Part shown: positions 1 to 9,435 of the stretch, one piece after another
Layout of the letters: every line of letters begins with the position of its first letter
Numbering within the stretch: the first letter of the stretch is position 1
Assembly (NCBI RefSeq): GCF_900114475.1
Contig: NZ_FOTE01000011.1
Coordinates: forward strand, 124,001 to 188,000
Direction: 5' to 3'
Source: Paenibacillus sp. 1_12
GTDB taxonomy: Bacteria > Bacillota > Bacilli > Paenibacillales > NBRC-103111
DNA: 64,000 nucleotides
The notes under the pieces: generated by a model
Databases searched by the model: none
What the model saw: only the letters and a program-made list of their open reading frames with translations
Told to the model about the DNA's origin: nothing
Made by a program: the position numbers and the translations under genes

Positions 1-882
1 GATTCGGCTGGTAATTTGGTTCTTGAGAGCGGCACTAAAGGTGTTGATTCCAAAATAACGTCAGATAACAAGGGTATTGTTGGAAAAGCAACAAGTCTTA
101 GCGGTTCCGGTGGTGTTGCAGGTGCTGGTAGTACTACTTATAATGGAACTACAGTAATTTCAGGCGCGAAAGCTGATCTGTCTGTGAATGGAGTATTGCT
201 TGAAGTTACAATTAGTGGTGGCGTGGAAAATGGAGTGACTTCTATGGCAAGTGGAGCCATACAGTTGCAAAAAGCAATTAACGATGCAATTACGGGATAT
301 AACACAACAGGATCAGTTAAAAAACAAGGGGAAGAAGGCTATCTTGAAGCTGTTAAAGTTACAGTAGGTAAAGATGGTAACTTTATCATTAGTAGTGAGA
401 GTGGTCCAGTCACTTTAAAAGATCACGCTGGATCCACCGCTATTGCCGATCTAGGCTTAAGTAGTGCTCAAACGGAAGGTAGCGCTAATGGTGGAATGAC
501 CTTCCAGATTGGTGCTAACCGTGGACAAACCCTTACATTTGGTATTAGCGATATGCGTACAGCTGCACTTGGATTGTCAGCACTTGATATCTCCACTGCT
601 TCCAAAGCATCTCAAGCGTTGACTGCTCTTGACTCAGCTATCCAAAATGTTTCGGCACAACGTTCCAAAATGGGTGCTGTACAAAACCGTTTGGAGCATA
701 CAATCAATAACTTGCAAACTGCTTCCGAGAACTTGACAGGTGCTGAATCCCGTATCCGTGATGTTGATATGGCGAAAGAAATGATGGATTTCACAAAGAA
801 TAACATCCTTTCACAAGCTGCTCAAGCTATGCTAGCACAAGCTAATCAACAGCCGCAAGGCGTTCTGCAATTGCTTCGTTAA
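1..882 (+). CDS. hag: Flagellin, C-terminal part (5' end outside window)
   Basis: Structural subunit of the flagellar filament, exported by the flagellar type III apparatus. The reading frame is open from base 1, so the conserved N-terminal D0/D1 part lies upstream of the window. What is seen is a Gly/Ser/Thr-rich variable central domain (first about 180 residues) followed by the conserved C-terminal helical domain, including TALDSAIQNVSAQRSKMGA, ESRIRDVDMAKEM and the terminal ANQQPQGVLQLLR. The Ser/Thr-rich central part is the likely acceptor of the nonulosonic acid glycans made by the genes downstream (inference). A strong terminator follows 25 bases after the stop. Identification is secure; only the start is missing. 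Confidence 0.97.
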   Translation, partial: DSAGNLVLESGTKGVDSKITSDNKGIVGKATSLSGSGGVAGAGSTTYNGTTVISGAKADLSVNGVLLEVTISGGVENGVTSMASGAIQLQKAINDAITGYNTTGSVKKQGEEGYLEAVKVTVGKDGNFIISSESGPVTLKDHAGSTAIADLGLSSAQTEGSANGGMTFQIGANRGQTLTFGISDMRTAALGLSALDISTASKASQALTALDSAIQNVSAQRSKMGAVQNRLEHTINNLQTASENLTGAESRIRDVDMAKEMMDFTKNNILSQAAQAMLAQANQQPQGVLQLLR

Positions 883-905
883 TCATTACTTTATTGGTAA
901 TACAG

Positions 906-943
906 AAAAGCCCTACATTTATATTTATGTAGGGCTTTTTTTT
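906..943 (+). terminator. Rho-independent terminator after flagellin
   Basis: A perfect 10-bp stem (AGCCCTACAT at 909-918, ATGTAGGGCT at 927-936) with an 8-base loop is followed by a run of eight T. It closes the flagellin transcript and separates it from the glycosylation genes. The A-rich 5' flank could let it work weakly on the other strand. Confidence 0.93.
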
Positions 944-1098
944 ATGGTGGCGCATCATGGGCGATAACTTGAGTTCAAGTCATGGTCCAATGAGTACTAT
1001 TGTCGTTTTTTACTACTTAGCTGCTATAAATATTAGATCTCTTGATGCCGATAAATAGGTAGACACTTAACATTGTTAGAGAACTGAGGAGATAAAGT

Positions 1099-1710
1099 AT
1101 GCAAGTATCTATACTGACGGAATTATGGGATATTGAGAATGACATTGATTCGATAAAAGAGCTTTTTATAAGAATCAATACAATATTAAAGCTCAATAAA
1201 CGCTACATGGATTATATGACAGTTGATGGTGCCCCAGTAAAAACTGACTTTCAGGATTACATTGAAGATCGAATCAAGGATATTAGTCAAATAGATATTA
1301 TTACTATAAGTCAGAAACGCCTTAATGATAATTTGCTAGTAACAGCGAATGAATATTTAACAGGTACCATCCCGCAACTTAATGGACTAGTCGATAGCTT
1401 TTATAAAGGAGCTAGCGAAGGGAGTTGGCAGAAATTCGGCGACCTTGTAGAAGGTTTTCTGTATATACACAAAGTTACAGAAGCACTATCAACCTCTGAG
1501 ACTGATTACAACACTTTAAATGGGATGCTGGAGCCATTTGTAAACGATTTTAATATCAAGTTAGTAATGCTGTTGGAAGTAGCCGAACAGCGGGACTCAC
1601 TCCAGATTGCTGATATCATTAATTACGAGATAAAACCATTATTAGAAAATTTCAATGTTTTATTAGAAACAACAATCGATAGTGAGGTTGTTCGAGATGA
1701 TTTACACTAA
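1099..1710 (+). CDS. Uncharacterised helical protein next to flagellin
   Basis: I do not recognise this 203-residue protein. It has no signal peptide or membrane segment and is acidic, with a heptad-like pattern of Leu/Ile/Val that suggests an all-helical fold. The start is the ATG at 1099, preceded by GAGGAG with good spacing. Its 3' end overlaps the Maf-type gene by 14 bases, so the two are probably translationally coupled. Position between flagellin and the flagellin-modifying enzyme suggests a role in flagellin handling or glycosylation, for instance a chaperone or partner of the Maf protein, but this is inference from context only. Composition is AT-rich like the following genes. Confidence 0.8.
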   Translation: MQVSILTELWDIENDIDSIKELFIRINTILKLNKRYMDYMTVDGAPVKTDFQDYIEDRIKDISQIDIITISQKRLNDNLLVTANEYLTGTIPQLNGLVDSFYKGASEGSWQKFGDLVEGFLYIHKVTEALSTSETDYNTLNGMLEPFVNDFNIKLVMLLEVAEQRDSLQIADIINYEIKPLLENFNVLLETTIDSEVVRDDLH

Positions 1711-3592
1711 TAACACTTTTTTTATGAAAAATAATTTCCCGAAAGTCATAGAATTTATTGAAGATTATAAGAACGCAGAAGAGCAGGCAGCAGCATCTAT
1801 AGTGTTGGCTAAAAATGGGATGCCCAATCTTGCTGTTGAAATCGAAGGCACTAGAAAGTATGTACATAGCCAATATGATCCACTAGTCGAGGCTGAAAGA
1901 ATAATTGCAGATTATATAGAAGAAGCTGCAAAAGCGAAACATATTTATTTTTTTGGAGTCGGCTTAGGATATCACATCAATGAATTGTTGAAAGTTAATC
2001 CACAGGTACCCTATACCCTACATGAGCCTGAGGTTGGTATATTTAATAAACTACTTCAGTCGCGCGAGCTTACCGAATTTCCTCTAAATTTAAAAAATAT
2101 TTTCTTGGGTCATAATTTCAAAGTATATTTGAGTTATTTCCTTAATAATTTTACAACCGAAGTACTGATTGTGATACATCCTTTCTATGAAAGGATGTAT
2201 CCAGGCATAGTAACGAATTTTGCTAATACCTTTAAGACTGTCGTAGCAGATAGGAAAATAGCCTTGCATACTAATTTTTCCTATGAGAGGTTATGGACTT
2301 TTAATATAGAATGCAATTTTAAGAAAATTATTCAAACACAGAATATAATCCGTGAAAAGAAACATTTATTTCTTGGAAAACCAGCTCTATTAGTAGCAGC
2401 GGGTCCTTCTTTGCAAGATGAGTTTGATAATCTTCGTTATATTAAAGAAAATAAGCTAGCTTATATTTTTGCAGTTGGTTCTGCAAATAAAGCGCTAATT
2501 GTTCAAGGTGTTTTTCCTGACGCAGTTATTTCTTATGATCCGAATACTAACAATCATGAAGTATATAGAGAAATTATTGACCAGAATATCACTACTATTC
2601 CCTTAATTTTTGGTTCAACAGTAGGGTTTAAAACATTGGAACTTTATCCAGGTCCCAAGCTTCATATGATTATTAATCAGGATCAATTAACCCCTTACTA
2701 TTTAGGTGATGAAGAACAAGGATTTGAACAAGAGATTATTACTGACGCACCTTCTGTAGCTGTTATAGCAATGGAATTACTTTATAAGCTTGGTTTCAAT
2801 TTTATTACTTTGGTTGGCCAAAATTTTGCTTTCAGAAATGACCAGTATTATGCTGAAGGAATTAGCTATGATTCTCGTTCAACCAAGCTGAGTGACGAAG
2901 AAAAGGCAGCGCATGAAGAAGTCGAATCTGTTGATGGCGGCTATACCTATACGGTTCATACGCATAATTTAGCTAGGAAACAGATGGAAAGTGTAATTGC
3001 TATGTCGGGGAATATTGAAGTAATCAATTCCACTAAAGGTGGAGCCAAGATAGAAGGAACAGTATTTGTTCCTTTAGAGGAAACAATTCGAAACAGACTT
3101 ACGGTACCAATAGTTGATCCACACTGGTATATAGGTGATAAGACTTACTATAATACATCAGCATTAGAAGAAAAAATGATTGAAATGGAAGAACATTATA
3201 CGAGTCTGCGGGAATTATTATTTGAAATTGTTAAACGAATTAAACAGTTGGATAATCTCTCGCGTGATAAAAGCGCAAAGAAAATCGCCAATCTTCTCAA
3301 TAAAATTGGGGTGTTGAATAAACAGATTTATGCAAACTTATATTACCAAATATACATACGACCAATGATCAGAGTTCACTATGATATCTTTCAGATAGCC
3401 TTAGTTGAGGTGAATAGTACGTTTAATATGAATGAAAGAGCACAAAAAGTTGTGCAGTCATTAGGTGTGTTTATACTCCATTGTCAAGAGTGTGTTAGAG
3501 ATAATGAATCATTTTATAGAATGATGCGATCTTCGATTTATAGTTTCTTAGAAGATGAAAAAATGAAATTTGTGGAGGAAACCGCCCAATGA
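1697..3592 (+). CDS. Maf-type motility accessory factor (DUF115/MptE-like), flagellin glycosyltransferase
   Basis: A 631-residue cytoplasmic protein of the Maf family, which transfers activated nonulosonic acids (pseudaminic or legionaminic acid) onto Ser/Thr of flagellin before export. Visible are the N-terminal Rossmann-like segment FFGVGLGYH (about residues 86-93) and the DUF115 core with VAAGPSL (about 233-239) followed by AVGSANKALI and VISYDP. The C-terminal 150 residues are helical. I prefer the ATG at 1697 because GTGAGG at 1682-1687 sits nine bases upstream; a GTG at 1682 in the same frame would place the start on that site. It overlaps both neighbours (14 bases before, ATGA after), so it heads a coupled cluster with the sugar genes. 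The family match is firm; the exact donor sugar is inferred from the pse genes. Confidence 0.88.
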   Translation: MIYTNNTFFMKNNFPKVIEFIEDYKNAEEQAAASIVLAKNGMPNLAVEIEGTRKYVHSQYDPLVEAERIIADYIEEAAKAKHIYFFGVGLGYHINELLKVNPQVPYTLHEPEVGIFNKLLQSRELTEFPLNLKNIFLGHNFKVYLSYFLNNFTTEVLIVIHPFYERMYPGIVTNFANTFKTVVADRKIALHTNFSYERLWTFNIECNFKKIIQTQNIIREKKHLFLGKPALLVAAGPSLQDEFDNLRYIKENKLAYIFAVGSANKALIVQGVFPDAVISYDPNTNNHEVYREIIDQNITTIPLIFGSTVGFKTLELYPGPKLHMIINQDQLTPYYLGDEEQGFEQEIITDAPSVAVIAMELLYKLGFNFITLVGQNFAFRNDQYYAEGISYDSRSTKLSDEEKAAHEEVESVDGGYTYTVHTHNLARKQMESVIAMSGNIEVINSTKGGAKIEGTVFVPLEETIRNRLTVPIVDPHWYIGDKTYYNTSALEEKMIEMEEHYTSLRELLFEIVKRIKQLDNLSRDKSAKKIANLLNKIGVLNKQIYANLYYQIYIRPMIRVHYDIFQIALVEVNSTFNMNERAQKVVQSLGVFILHCQECVRDNESFYRMMRSSIYSFLEDEKMKFVEETAQ

Positions 3593-4221
3593 GAACGACT
3601 CAGATGGATTTCTGGAGCAGCGAGTTTGGATCTAACTATACGGACCGAAACATTTATTCGACAAATGATTTGGACAAAGATTATAAAGAAACCTATGGAT
3701 ATAGCAGAACGGAGATGAATAAAAACTTTTTACTGAATCTACCTATATATAATGTGCTGGAAGTAGGCTGTAATGTTGGCAATATTCTCAGGAGCGTACA
3801 AAGCATAGACTTAGAAAACTTGTATGGTATAGAACTCCAACCATATGCTGTCGAGAAATCCAAAGAACTATGTAGAAATATTAATATTATTCAAGGTTCT
3901 GGATTTGATATTCCTTTTAAAGATTATTATTTTGATTTGGTGTACACAAGTGGGGTATTAATTCATATTGCGCCGGAAGATCTGAACAAGATTTTTGATG
4001 AAATGTATCGAGTAAGTAAACGATATATTTGGGGCTTTGAATATTATTCGGAGTCGTATTCAGAGATACAATATCGAGGCGAAAGCGGAAAAATGTGGAA
4101 GGCTGATTTTGCTAAGCTTTTTTTAGAGCGATATCCATCTTTAAAACTAGTTAGGGAAACAAAGTACCCGTATTTAGTAGAGGGGAACATCGATCAGATG
4201 TATCTTTTAGAAAAGGTCTAG
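3589..4221 (+). CDS. Pseudaminic acid biosynthesis-associated methyltransferase
   Basis: A class I S-adenosylmethionine-dependent methyltransferase of 210 residues. Motif I is VLEVGCNVGNIL at residues 56-67, with the acidic motif II residue in IELQ and the post-motif segment FDLVYTSGVLIHI. The overall pattern, including the start MRTTQMDFWSSEFG, resembles the methylase family often found inside pseudaminic acid clusters. Its job may be O- or N-methylation of the nonulosonic acid, but the position modified is unknown. The start codon overlaps the Maf gene stop (ATGA) and is preceded by GGAGGA at 3574-3579. Confidence 0.8.
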   Translation: MRTTQMDFWSSEFGSNYTDRNIYSTNDLDKDYKETYGYSRTEMNKNFLLNLPIYNVLEVGCNVGNILRSVQSIDLENLYGIELQPYAVEKSKELCRNINIIQGSGFDIPFKDYYFDLVYTSGVLIHIAPEDLNKIFDEMYRVSKRYIWGFEYYSESYSEIQYRGESGKMWKADFAKLFLERYPSLKLVRETKYPYLVEGNIDQMYLLEKV

Positions 4222-4228
4222 GTGCTTT

Positions 4229-5296
4229 ATGGAAATCGTTAAATATACATCTGACGTTGATGATTTATGGAATGATTTTTGTGAATCTGAAACGGATGCC
4301 TGGTTTTGGCATACAACACATTGGATGAAATATTGTTTAATATCCAGTTTTCATATTACATCTATTAATGCTTCTTTTTTGATCATGGATCAAAGGACAA
4401 AGGAAATCATTGCAGTCATTCCACTATTTGTCGAATCCAATGATGGACATAATGAGTTTACTTATGGTGGTGGACCAACTCCTTGTTATATAGTTAAGTC
4501 TTCGTTGAGTGATAAAATTAGCAGAAATATTAAGGATCTAATTTTTCAGGAAACAAACCGAATTGCAGTATATAATCAAGTTAAAAGAATTTCGATAAAT
4601 TTAATGAATGAATTACAAGTGGGTTCAGATAAGGGCTCTCTTTTTCTTTTAAAAAACAATTATATAGACACAAGGTATTATACATCTGTTTTAAATTTGC
4701 AAAAGCCTGACGAGGAAATCTTACTGGGAATGACTAAGGGTCACAGAAGTGCAATAAAATCCAGTTTGCAGAGTGGTATAACAATAGTAGTATACGATAG
4801 AAAATCAATTACTGCAGAGAAGTTTCAGAGTTTTAAAGATGCCTATTTTCAAGCAGCTGGAAAGATTACACGCCCTTTAAATGCGTTTGAGTTGCTCTTT
4901 TATTTTATCCAAATAGGTTATGCTTCTATATTTGAATCTTTTTATGAGGGTAAGAGCCAGGGCTATGTTTATGTTTTTTATTATAAAAAATATGCTTACT
5001 ATGCAATGAGCTGTAGAAGTTATGAAAAAGAGGTAAGTAACTCTCATAGTATTCAATGGAAGGTTATCGGTTATCTAAGAGATATTGGAATTGCCTATTA
5101 TGAATTAGGTGAGCAGTCTTATGGAAACACATTTTTCCATCCAACGGATGAAAAAAAAGTGTCAATAAGTGGATATAAAAGAGGGTTTGGAGGAGCTGTT
5201 ATACCTCAAATTACAGGTGAATATTTTTACTCGGAAGAATATTTTCGTGAAGTATATCTCAAACGTATCAAGCAATTTAACGAATCCAACTTTTAA
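4229..5296 (+). CDS. FemAB/BioF2-like GNAT-fold acyltransferase
   Basis: A 355-residue protein with the look of the FemAB/Acetyltransf_6 family: an N-terminal half with YGGGPTPCY, a middle region EILLGMTKGHRSAIKSSLQ typical of these proteins, and a C-terminal GNAT core (YAYYAMSCRSYEK ... SIQWKVIGYLRDIGIAYYELGEQ). Members transfer acyl or aminoacyl groups to amines. Inside this cluster it is a candidate for N-acylating an amino group of the sugar, possibly covering the step usually done by PseH or adding an extra acyl decoration. This is inference; no substrate can be read from sequence. It lies seven bases after the methyltransferase. Confidence 0.65.
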   Translation: MEIVKYTSDVDDLWNDFCESETDAWFWHTTHWMKYCLISSFHITSINASFLIMDQRTKEIIAVIPLFVESNDGHNEFTYGGGPTPCYIVKSSLSDKISRNIKDLIFQETNRIAVYNQVKRISINLMNELQVGSDKGSLFLLKNNYIDTRYYTSVLNLQKPDEEILLGMTKGHRSAIKSSLQSGITIVVYDRKSITAEKFQSFKDAYFQAAGKITRPLNAFELLFYFIQIGYASIFESFYEGKSQGYVYVFYYKKYAYYAMSCRSYEKEVSNSHSIQWKVIGYLRDIGIAYYELGEQSYGNTFFHPTDEKKVSISGYKRGFGGAVIPQITGEYFYSEEYFREVYLKRIKQFNESNF

Positions 5297-5363
5297 TCAA
5301 GTTAGTATGAGATACTTTAATAAGTTGGAATGTGAAAAAATAAGATAATAGTGGGTGGTCAGA

Positions 5364-6143
5364 ATGTATCATATCTACGGTTTGCTGGCTAAAGAGGTAT
5401 CCGATAGCACATTAGCAGTGTGCAGGACAACCTTACAAAAATATTCTGAGCCTTATATGATTCAAGATATTTCACAGAAGTTACTATTAAAGCAAACTGA
5501 TAGTCTTCTTGAAATTGGATGCGGAACTGCAACTTTACTTTACCCGCTTACTTTGCTTGTGAATGAATCTTACGGAATTGATCATCAACTTACTATAGAT
5601 CGGTTGAATAATTCTCCTGTTCTAGATAATTGCCATTTAATTTCCGGAAACTGGCTTGAAGATACATTTTCATTACCAAAAGTAGATAAAGTATTAATAT
5701 ATAGCGTCATTCATTATATGAACTCATTTGATCAAGCTATTGAGTTTATTGAAAAATCATTGTCGGTTCTGAAAGATGGCGGAAGATTATTAGTTGGCGA
5801 TATTCCGAATTCGAATAAAAAAGAGCGATTCTCAGCCACTAATTTCGGTAAAGAGTTTAATGAGAAATGGAGAAATACAAGAGAAAAATTTACTACAGAT
5901 GAAGAAAGAGTAAGAGATACTCTTTTAGAAACATTAATTAATAGAGATTCATTAACAAATACAAGTACGGATAATAATAATGAGGTAATATCCTTCGAAT
6001 TCTCTGATAAAATGGTTGTTCAGTTGATCCTGCATTTCCGTAAACAAGGACATGAGGTGTATCTATTACCGCAAGAGAAGTATCTCCCATTTGGTTATAC
6101 TAGAGAAGATATAGTTATCATAAAAAGTGGACAGGTTTCATGA
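5364..6143 (+). CDS. Class I SAM-dependent methyltransferase
   Basis: A 259-residue protein with motif I LLEIGCGTATLLYPL near residues 50-65, SYGIDHQ as the acidic loop, and VLIYSVIHYMNSFDQAIEF as the post-motif region, followed by LKDGGRLLVGDIP. I take the ATG at 5364, which has GGGTGG just upstream; an in-frame GTG at 5355 would lie within that site. It overlaps the oxidoreductase gene by four bases (ATGA), so the pair is coupled. Together with the methylase at 3589 it gives the cluster two methyltransferases, pointing to a methylated glycan. The methylated atom is unknown. Confidence 0.75.
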   Translation: MYHIYGLLAKEVSDSTLAVCRTTLQKYSEPYMIQDISQKLLLKQTDSLLEIGCGTATLLYPLTLLVNESYGIDHQLTIDRLNNSPVLDNCHLISGNWLEDTFSLPKVDKVLIYSVIHYMNSFDQAIEFIEKSLSVLKDGGRLLVGDIPNSNKKERFSATNFGKEFNEKWRNTREKFTTDEERVRDTLLETLINRDSLTNTSTDNNNEVISFEFSDKMVVQLILHFRKQGHEVYLLPQEKYLPFGYTREDIVIIKSGQVS

Positions 6144-7135
6144 AAGAAACAAAATACAAGGCAGCAATAATAGGTTTGGGACAAATAGGTCTTACTTACG
6201 ATTTTGATATAAAAAGGAATGTAATATCAAGCCATACTAAGGCCTATGTTAATCATCAACAAATAGATTTAGTTGCAGCTTCGGATATCCGACCAGAGCA
6301 AGAGGTAATGTTGAAAAGGTTATCCAATAAAACAAGCTTTTATATGAATTTATCTGAAATGTTTGAGAAACACTCAATTGATATCATTAGTATTTGCACA
6401 CCTCCTACTAATCGATTTCAGTTGATTAAACAAATTATTGAAGAGGTACAACCAAAGGTTATATTTTGCGAGAAACCTATTGCCGCTAATATAAATGAAG
6501 CCAATCAGATCATGAGCCTACTAGAGAAAAGTCCTCTAGTCTTCATTCCTAATTTGTCAAGACGGTGGAATTCCGGAATTAATAGACTAAATACTTGTAT
6601 AATGGAACAAAGGTTTGGTATCATACAAAAATTTCATATTCGTTACACAAGAGGTATATATAATACAGGAGCTCACATTTTTGATTTGATAAACTTATTT
6701 GCAGGACAGATAAAAGATGTACATGTGATTAATAAAGTAGAAACAACGTCAGATAAGGATAATGATCCCTCATTTACATTTAGTTTTACAACTTTTAATA
6801 ATGTGACAGGTTTTGCAGAAGCATTTAATGATCATCAATATTATATGTTTGAAATCGATATTTATTTAAGCAAAGGTAAAATTGAAATACGACAAAGCGG
6901 CGATCAAATCATTTATTATCATATCAAGGAACATCCTTTATTTACTGGATGGAATAGCCTCCATCAAATGAAAATGGAGCAAAACTTACTTGAAGAATCA
7001 ACAATTTGTAATGCTGTAGACAATATTGTGAAAATGTTAGAAGGTAGCACTCAATCTAAATGCAGTATACAAGATGGTGTGTATCCCATGGTAATTGCAG
7101 ATATGTTGAATAATCAATATAAATTTGGTTGTTGA
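6140..7135 (+). CDS. Gfo/Idh/MocA-family NAD(P)-dependent sugar oxidoreductase
   Basis: A 331-residue dehydrogenase with an N-terminal Rossmann fold (IIGLGQIG, residues 10-17) and the family signature CEKPIAAN at 110-117, whose Lys is catalytic in relatives. Members oxidise a sugar hydroxyl to a ketone. The next gene encodes a PLP aminotransferase, and such pairs (for example WlbA/WlbE and NtdC/NtdA) turn a hydroxyl into an amine, so this pair may build an amino group into the glycan precursor. The start overlaps the preceding stop. Substrate is unknown. Confidence 0.8.
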   Translation: MKETKYKAAIIGLGQIGLTYDFDIKRNVISSHTKAYVNHQQIDLVAASDIRPEQEVMLKRLSNKTSFYMNLSEMFEKHSIDIISICTPPTNRFQLIKQIIEEVQPKVIFCEKPIAANINEANQIMSLLEKSPLVFIPNLSRRWNSGINRLNTCIMEQRFGIIQKFHIRYTRGIYNTGAHIFDLINLFAGQIKDVHVINKVETTSDKDNDPSFTFSFTTFNNVTGFAEAFNDHQYYMFEIDIYLSKGKIEIRQSGDQIIYYHIKEHPLFTGWNSLHQMKMEQNLLEESTICNAVDNIVKMLEGSTQSKCSIQDGVYPMVIADMLNNQYKFGC

Positions 7136-7166
7136 AAATAATTTTTCGTAAAGGATCTGGTAACTT

Positions 7167-8468
7167 ATGTCCGATAAGCTTTCTTTGTTGGGTGGTAATC
7201 CTATTAGAACGAATCCTATTCCTTGGGTGAATTCCATGGGAGAAGAGGAATTGAAAGCTGTAACTGAAGTGATGGAGTCGGGATCACTTTCGGCCTTTAT
7301 TGGAAGGTCGGGTGAAGGTTTTTTAGGTGGTTTAAAAGTTAAAGAATTGGAGTCGGCGTTCTCCCAGAAGTTTGGATCGCAATTTTCAATTTCGGTTAAC
7401 TCTGCAACTACAGCGCTGCATACCGCAATTGCAGCTTGTGAGATAGGCCCAGGCGATGAAGTGCTAGTAACACCCTTCACAATGGTTGCAACTGCAAGTG
7501 CTGTTCTAATGAATAATGCTATACCGATTTTTGTGGATATCGATGATAAAACTTATAATTTGAATCCAACAGAAATAGAACAATGGATTACCCCAAGAAC
7601 GAAAGCTATTGTAGTAGCTAATATATTTGGCTTACCGGCATACCTCCCAGAAATTCTCAATATTGCTAACAAGCACAATTTGTACGTAATTGAGGATAAC
7701 GCCCAATCACCTGGGGCTTCGATTGATGGTAAATATGCAGGTACCTTTGGACACTTAAGTATTTTTAGCTTAAACTATCATAAAATTATACACAGCGGCG
7801 AAGGTGGGGTCATATTAACAGATGATCTGGAACTTGCCCGTAGATGTCAACTAATTAGAAATCATGGTGAAATGGTTCTTGATGATGAAAACGACTACGA
7901 GACCGTTGTGTTGGGGAATAATTATCGAATGTCGGAACTTCATGCGGCAATTGGCATAGAACAATTCAAAAAAATGGATGGTTTTCTAGATGGAAGAAGA
8001 AAGCTTGCTTTACAAATTACATCTGGTATAAATTCTTTGTATGGACTCTCTGATGTATATCTTCCTGATGGTTATGAGCATTCTTACTATATGTATCCTA
8101 TTCGTTATCAGGAAGAGGAATGGGGAATATCACGAGAAACATTTGCAATGGCTTTGAAGGCAGAGGGGTTTCCGATAGGGACTGGTTATCAAAAACCTAT
8201 TTATTTGTTGCCGATGTATCAGCATAAAAAAGTTTATAATCAAACGACATACCCCTTTTCTTTAATTGATAAACCCACTCAGGATTATAAGAAAGGATTA
8301 TGTCCTGTTACTGAGAAGATGTACGAAAAAAAGCTATTAGTAGCTGATGTCTGCAGATTGCCATTTAGTGAAAGTGATATTACCAATTTTCTGACTGCCA
8401 TTGAAAAAGTATGGAATAATAGGGGCCAATTATTAACCTATGAAAAAAATAATATTTCTTGTCCATGA
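7167..8468 (+). CDS. DegT/DnrJ/EryC1/StrS-family sugar aminotransferase
   Basis: A 433-residue PLP-dependent aminotransferase. The PLP lysine is K206 in SLNYHKIIHSGEGG, with the cofactor-binding VIEDNAQ around 174-180 and the phosphate-binding NSATTALHTA at 78-87. Family members transfer an amino group from glutamate to a keto-sugar nucleotide. It is a second enzyme of this class besides the PseC-like one at 15797, so it probably acts in a separate branch, most simply on the ketone made by the adjacent Gfo/Idh enzyme. Its 3' end overlaps the next gene by 29 bases. Confidence 0.85.
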   Translation: MSDKLSLLGGNPIRTNPIPWVNSMGEEELKAVTEVMESGSLSAFIGRSGEGFLGGLKVKELESAFSQKFGSQFSISVNSATTALHTAIAACEIGPGDEVLVTPFTMVATASAVLMNNAIPIFVDIDDKTYNLNPTEIEQWITPRTKAIVVANIFGLPAYLPEILNIANKHNLYVIEDNAQSPGASIDGKYAGTFGHLSIFSLNYHKIIHSGEGGVILTDDLELARRCQLIRNHGEMVLDDENDYETVVLGNNYRMSELHAAIGIEQFKKMDGFLDGRRKLALQITSGINSLYGLSDVYLPDGYEHSYYMYPIRYQEEEWGISRETFAMALKAEGFPIGTGYQKPIYLLPMYQHKKVYNQTTYPFSLIDKPTQDYKKGLCPVTEKMYEKKLLVADVCRLPFSESDITNFLTAIEKVWNNRGQLLTYEKNNISCP

Positions 8469-9435
8469 CCCTGGAGGCTACGATGTTGTATCTCCTTTAG
8501 TAAATAAATGCAAAGAGGAAGGGTTGTTATACGAGTTTTATTGTATAGGTCCTTCTGGGAATATTGCAACCAATTATGCAAAGAACAATGAAGAGGTAAT
8601 ACAATTAATTCATAGTATGTTGCACAAGAATATACCATTGGCCTTGGTTACTGGCACAAGTTGGGGAAGTCAGATTGAGCTAGAGGCAATATCTTTATTC
8701 AAGAAATTTAATTTACCAACTTTTTCAGTCTTGGATTATTGGACTAATTATTCATTGAGATTCAGACTATTGGACGGCGAATATCTGTATCCGGATCATC
8801 TTATAGTTATGGATCATTTAGCCCTCGAAGAAAGTTTATTAGACGGAATTCCCGCTCATATTATTCGGGTTCTTGGTCATCCAGGTATTGATGATTGGGT
8901 GAAAATTGAGCGTTCTAATAGCAGAGAGCAAAAAACAATATTATTTCTTTCACAGCCTTTATATGAGTTATATGGTGATTCTTTGGGGTATAACCAACAT
9001 CAAGTAATGAAAGATATGATAAAATTAGTTGAAATGAGACCTCAATATTCATTTAAAGTAAAATTTCATCCTAAAGATAGTTTGAGTTTAAAAGAAAGTT
9101 ATAAGGATCTATCTATAGATGGTGTATTACGCGATTTTTTAACTCAATTCGGTCTAGTTATAGGTATGAATACTATGGGTCTTCTATTTTCTGTCTTGTC
9201 AGGCGTACCTACTATTAGTTATCAGCCTAAAATTGCTGTTAGTGATAGTTGTATAACTAATAAATTAGGTTTTACAAAAATAATTGATTCCTTCGACATG
9301 CTTTTAGATTATGTTGACCATCATGATAAATATCCAAAGTTATCAAACAACCAATACGACAATAATTATTTATGGTTAGATGGAAATTCAACAAGCAGAG
9401 TGTTCGGGTTCATAAAGGAGGTATTAAGTTTATGA
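8440..9435 (+). CDS. Putative GT-B-like glycan enzyme (uncharacterised)
   Basis: A 331-residue protein that I can place only loosely. The N-terminus KKIIFLVHDPGGYD with a Gly-rich turn, the middle VLGHPGIDDW, and the C-terminal GLVIGMNTMGLLFSVLSGVPTISYQP resemble the two-domain GT-B fold of glycosyltransferases and UDP-sugar 2-epimerases, where the last segment binds the nucleotide sugar. No membrane segment or signal peptide. It overlaps the aminotransferase by 29 bases and the cytidylyltransferase by four (ATGA), so it belongs to the same unit. It may be a transferase adding a further sugar, or an NDP-sugar hydrolase or epimerase equivalent. Confidence 0.6.
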   Translation: MKKIIFLVHDPGGYDVVSPLVNKCKEEGLLYEFYCIGPSGNIATNYAKNNEEVIQLIHSMLHKNIPLALVTGTSWGSQIELEAISLFKKFNLPTFSVLDYWTNYSLRFRLLDGEYLYPDHLIVMDHLALEESLLDGIPAHIIRVLGHPGIDDWVKIERSNSREQKTILFLSQPLYELYGDSLGYNQHQVMKDMIKLVEMRPQYSFKVKFHPKDSLSLKESYKDLSIDGVLRDFLTQFGLVIGMNTMGLLFSVLSGVPTISYQPKIAVSDSCITNKLGFTKIIDSFDMLLDYVDHHDKYPKLSNNQYDNNYLWLDGNSTSRVFGFIKEVLSL

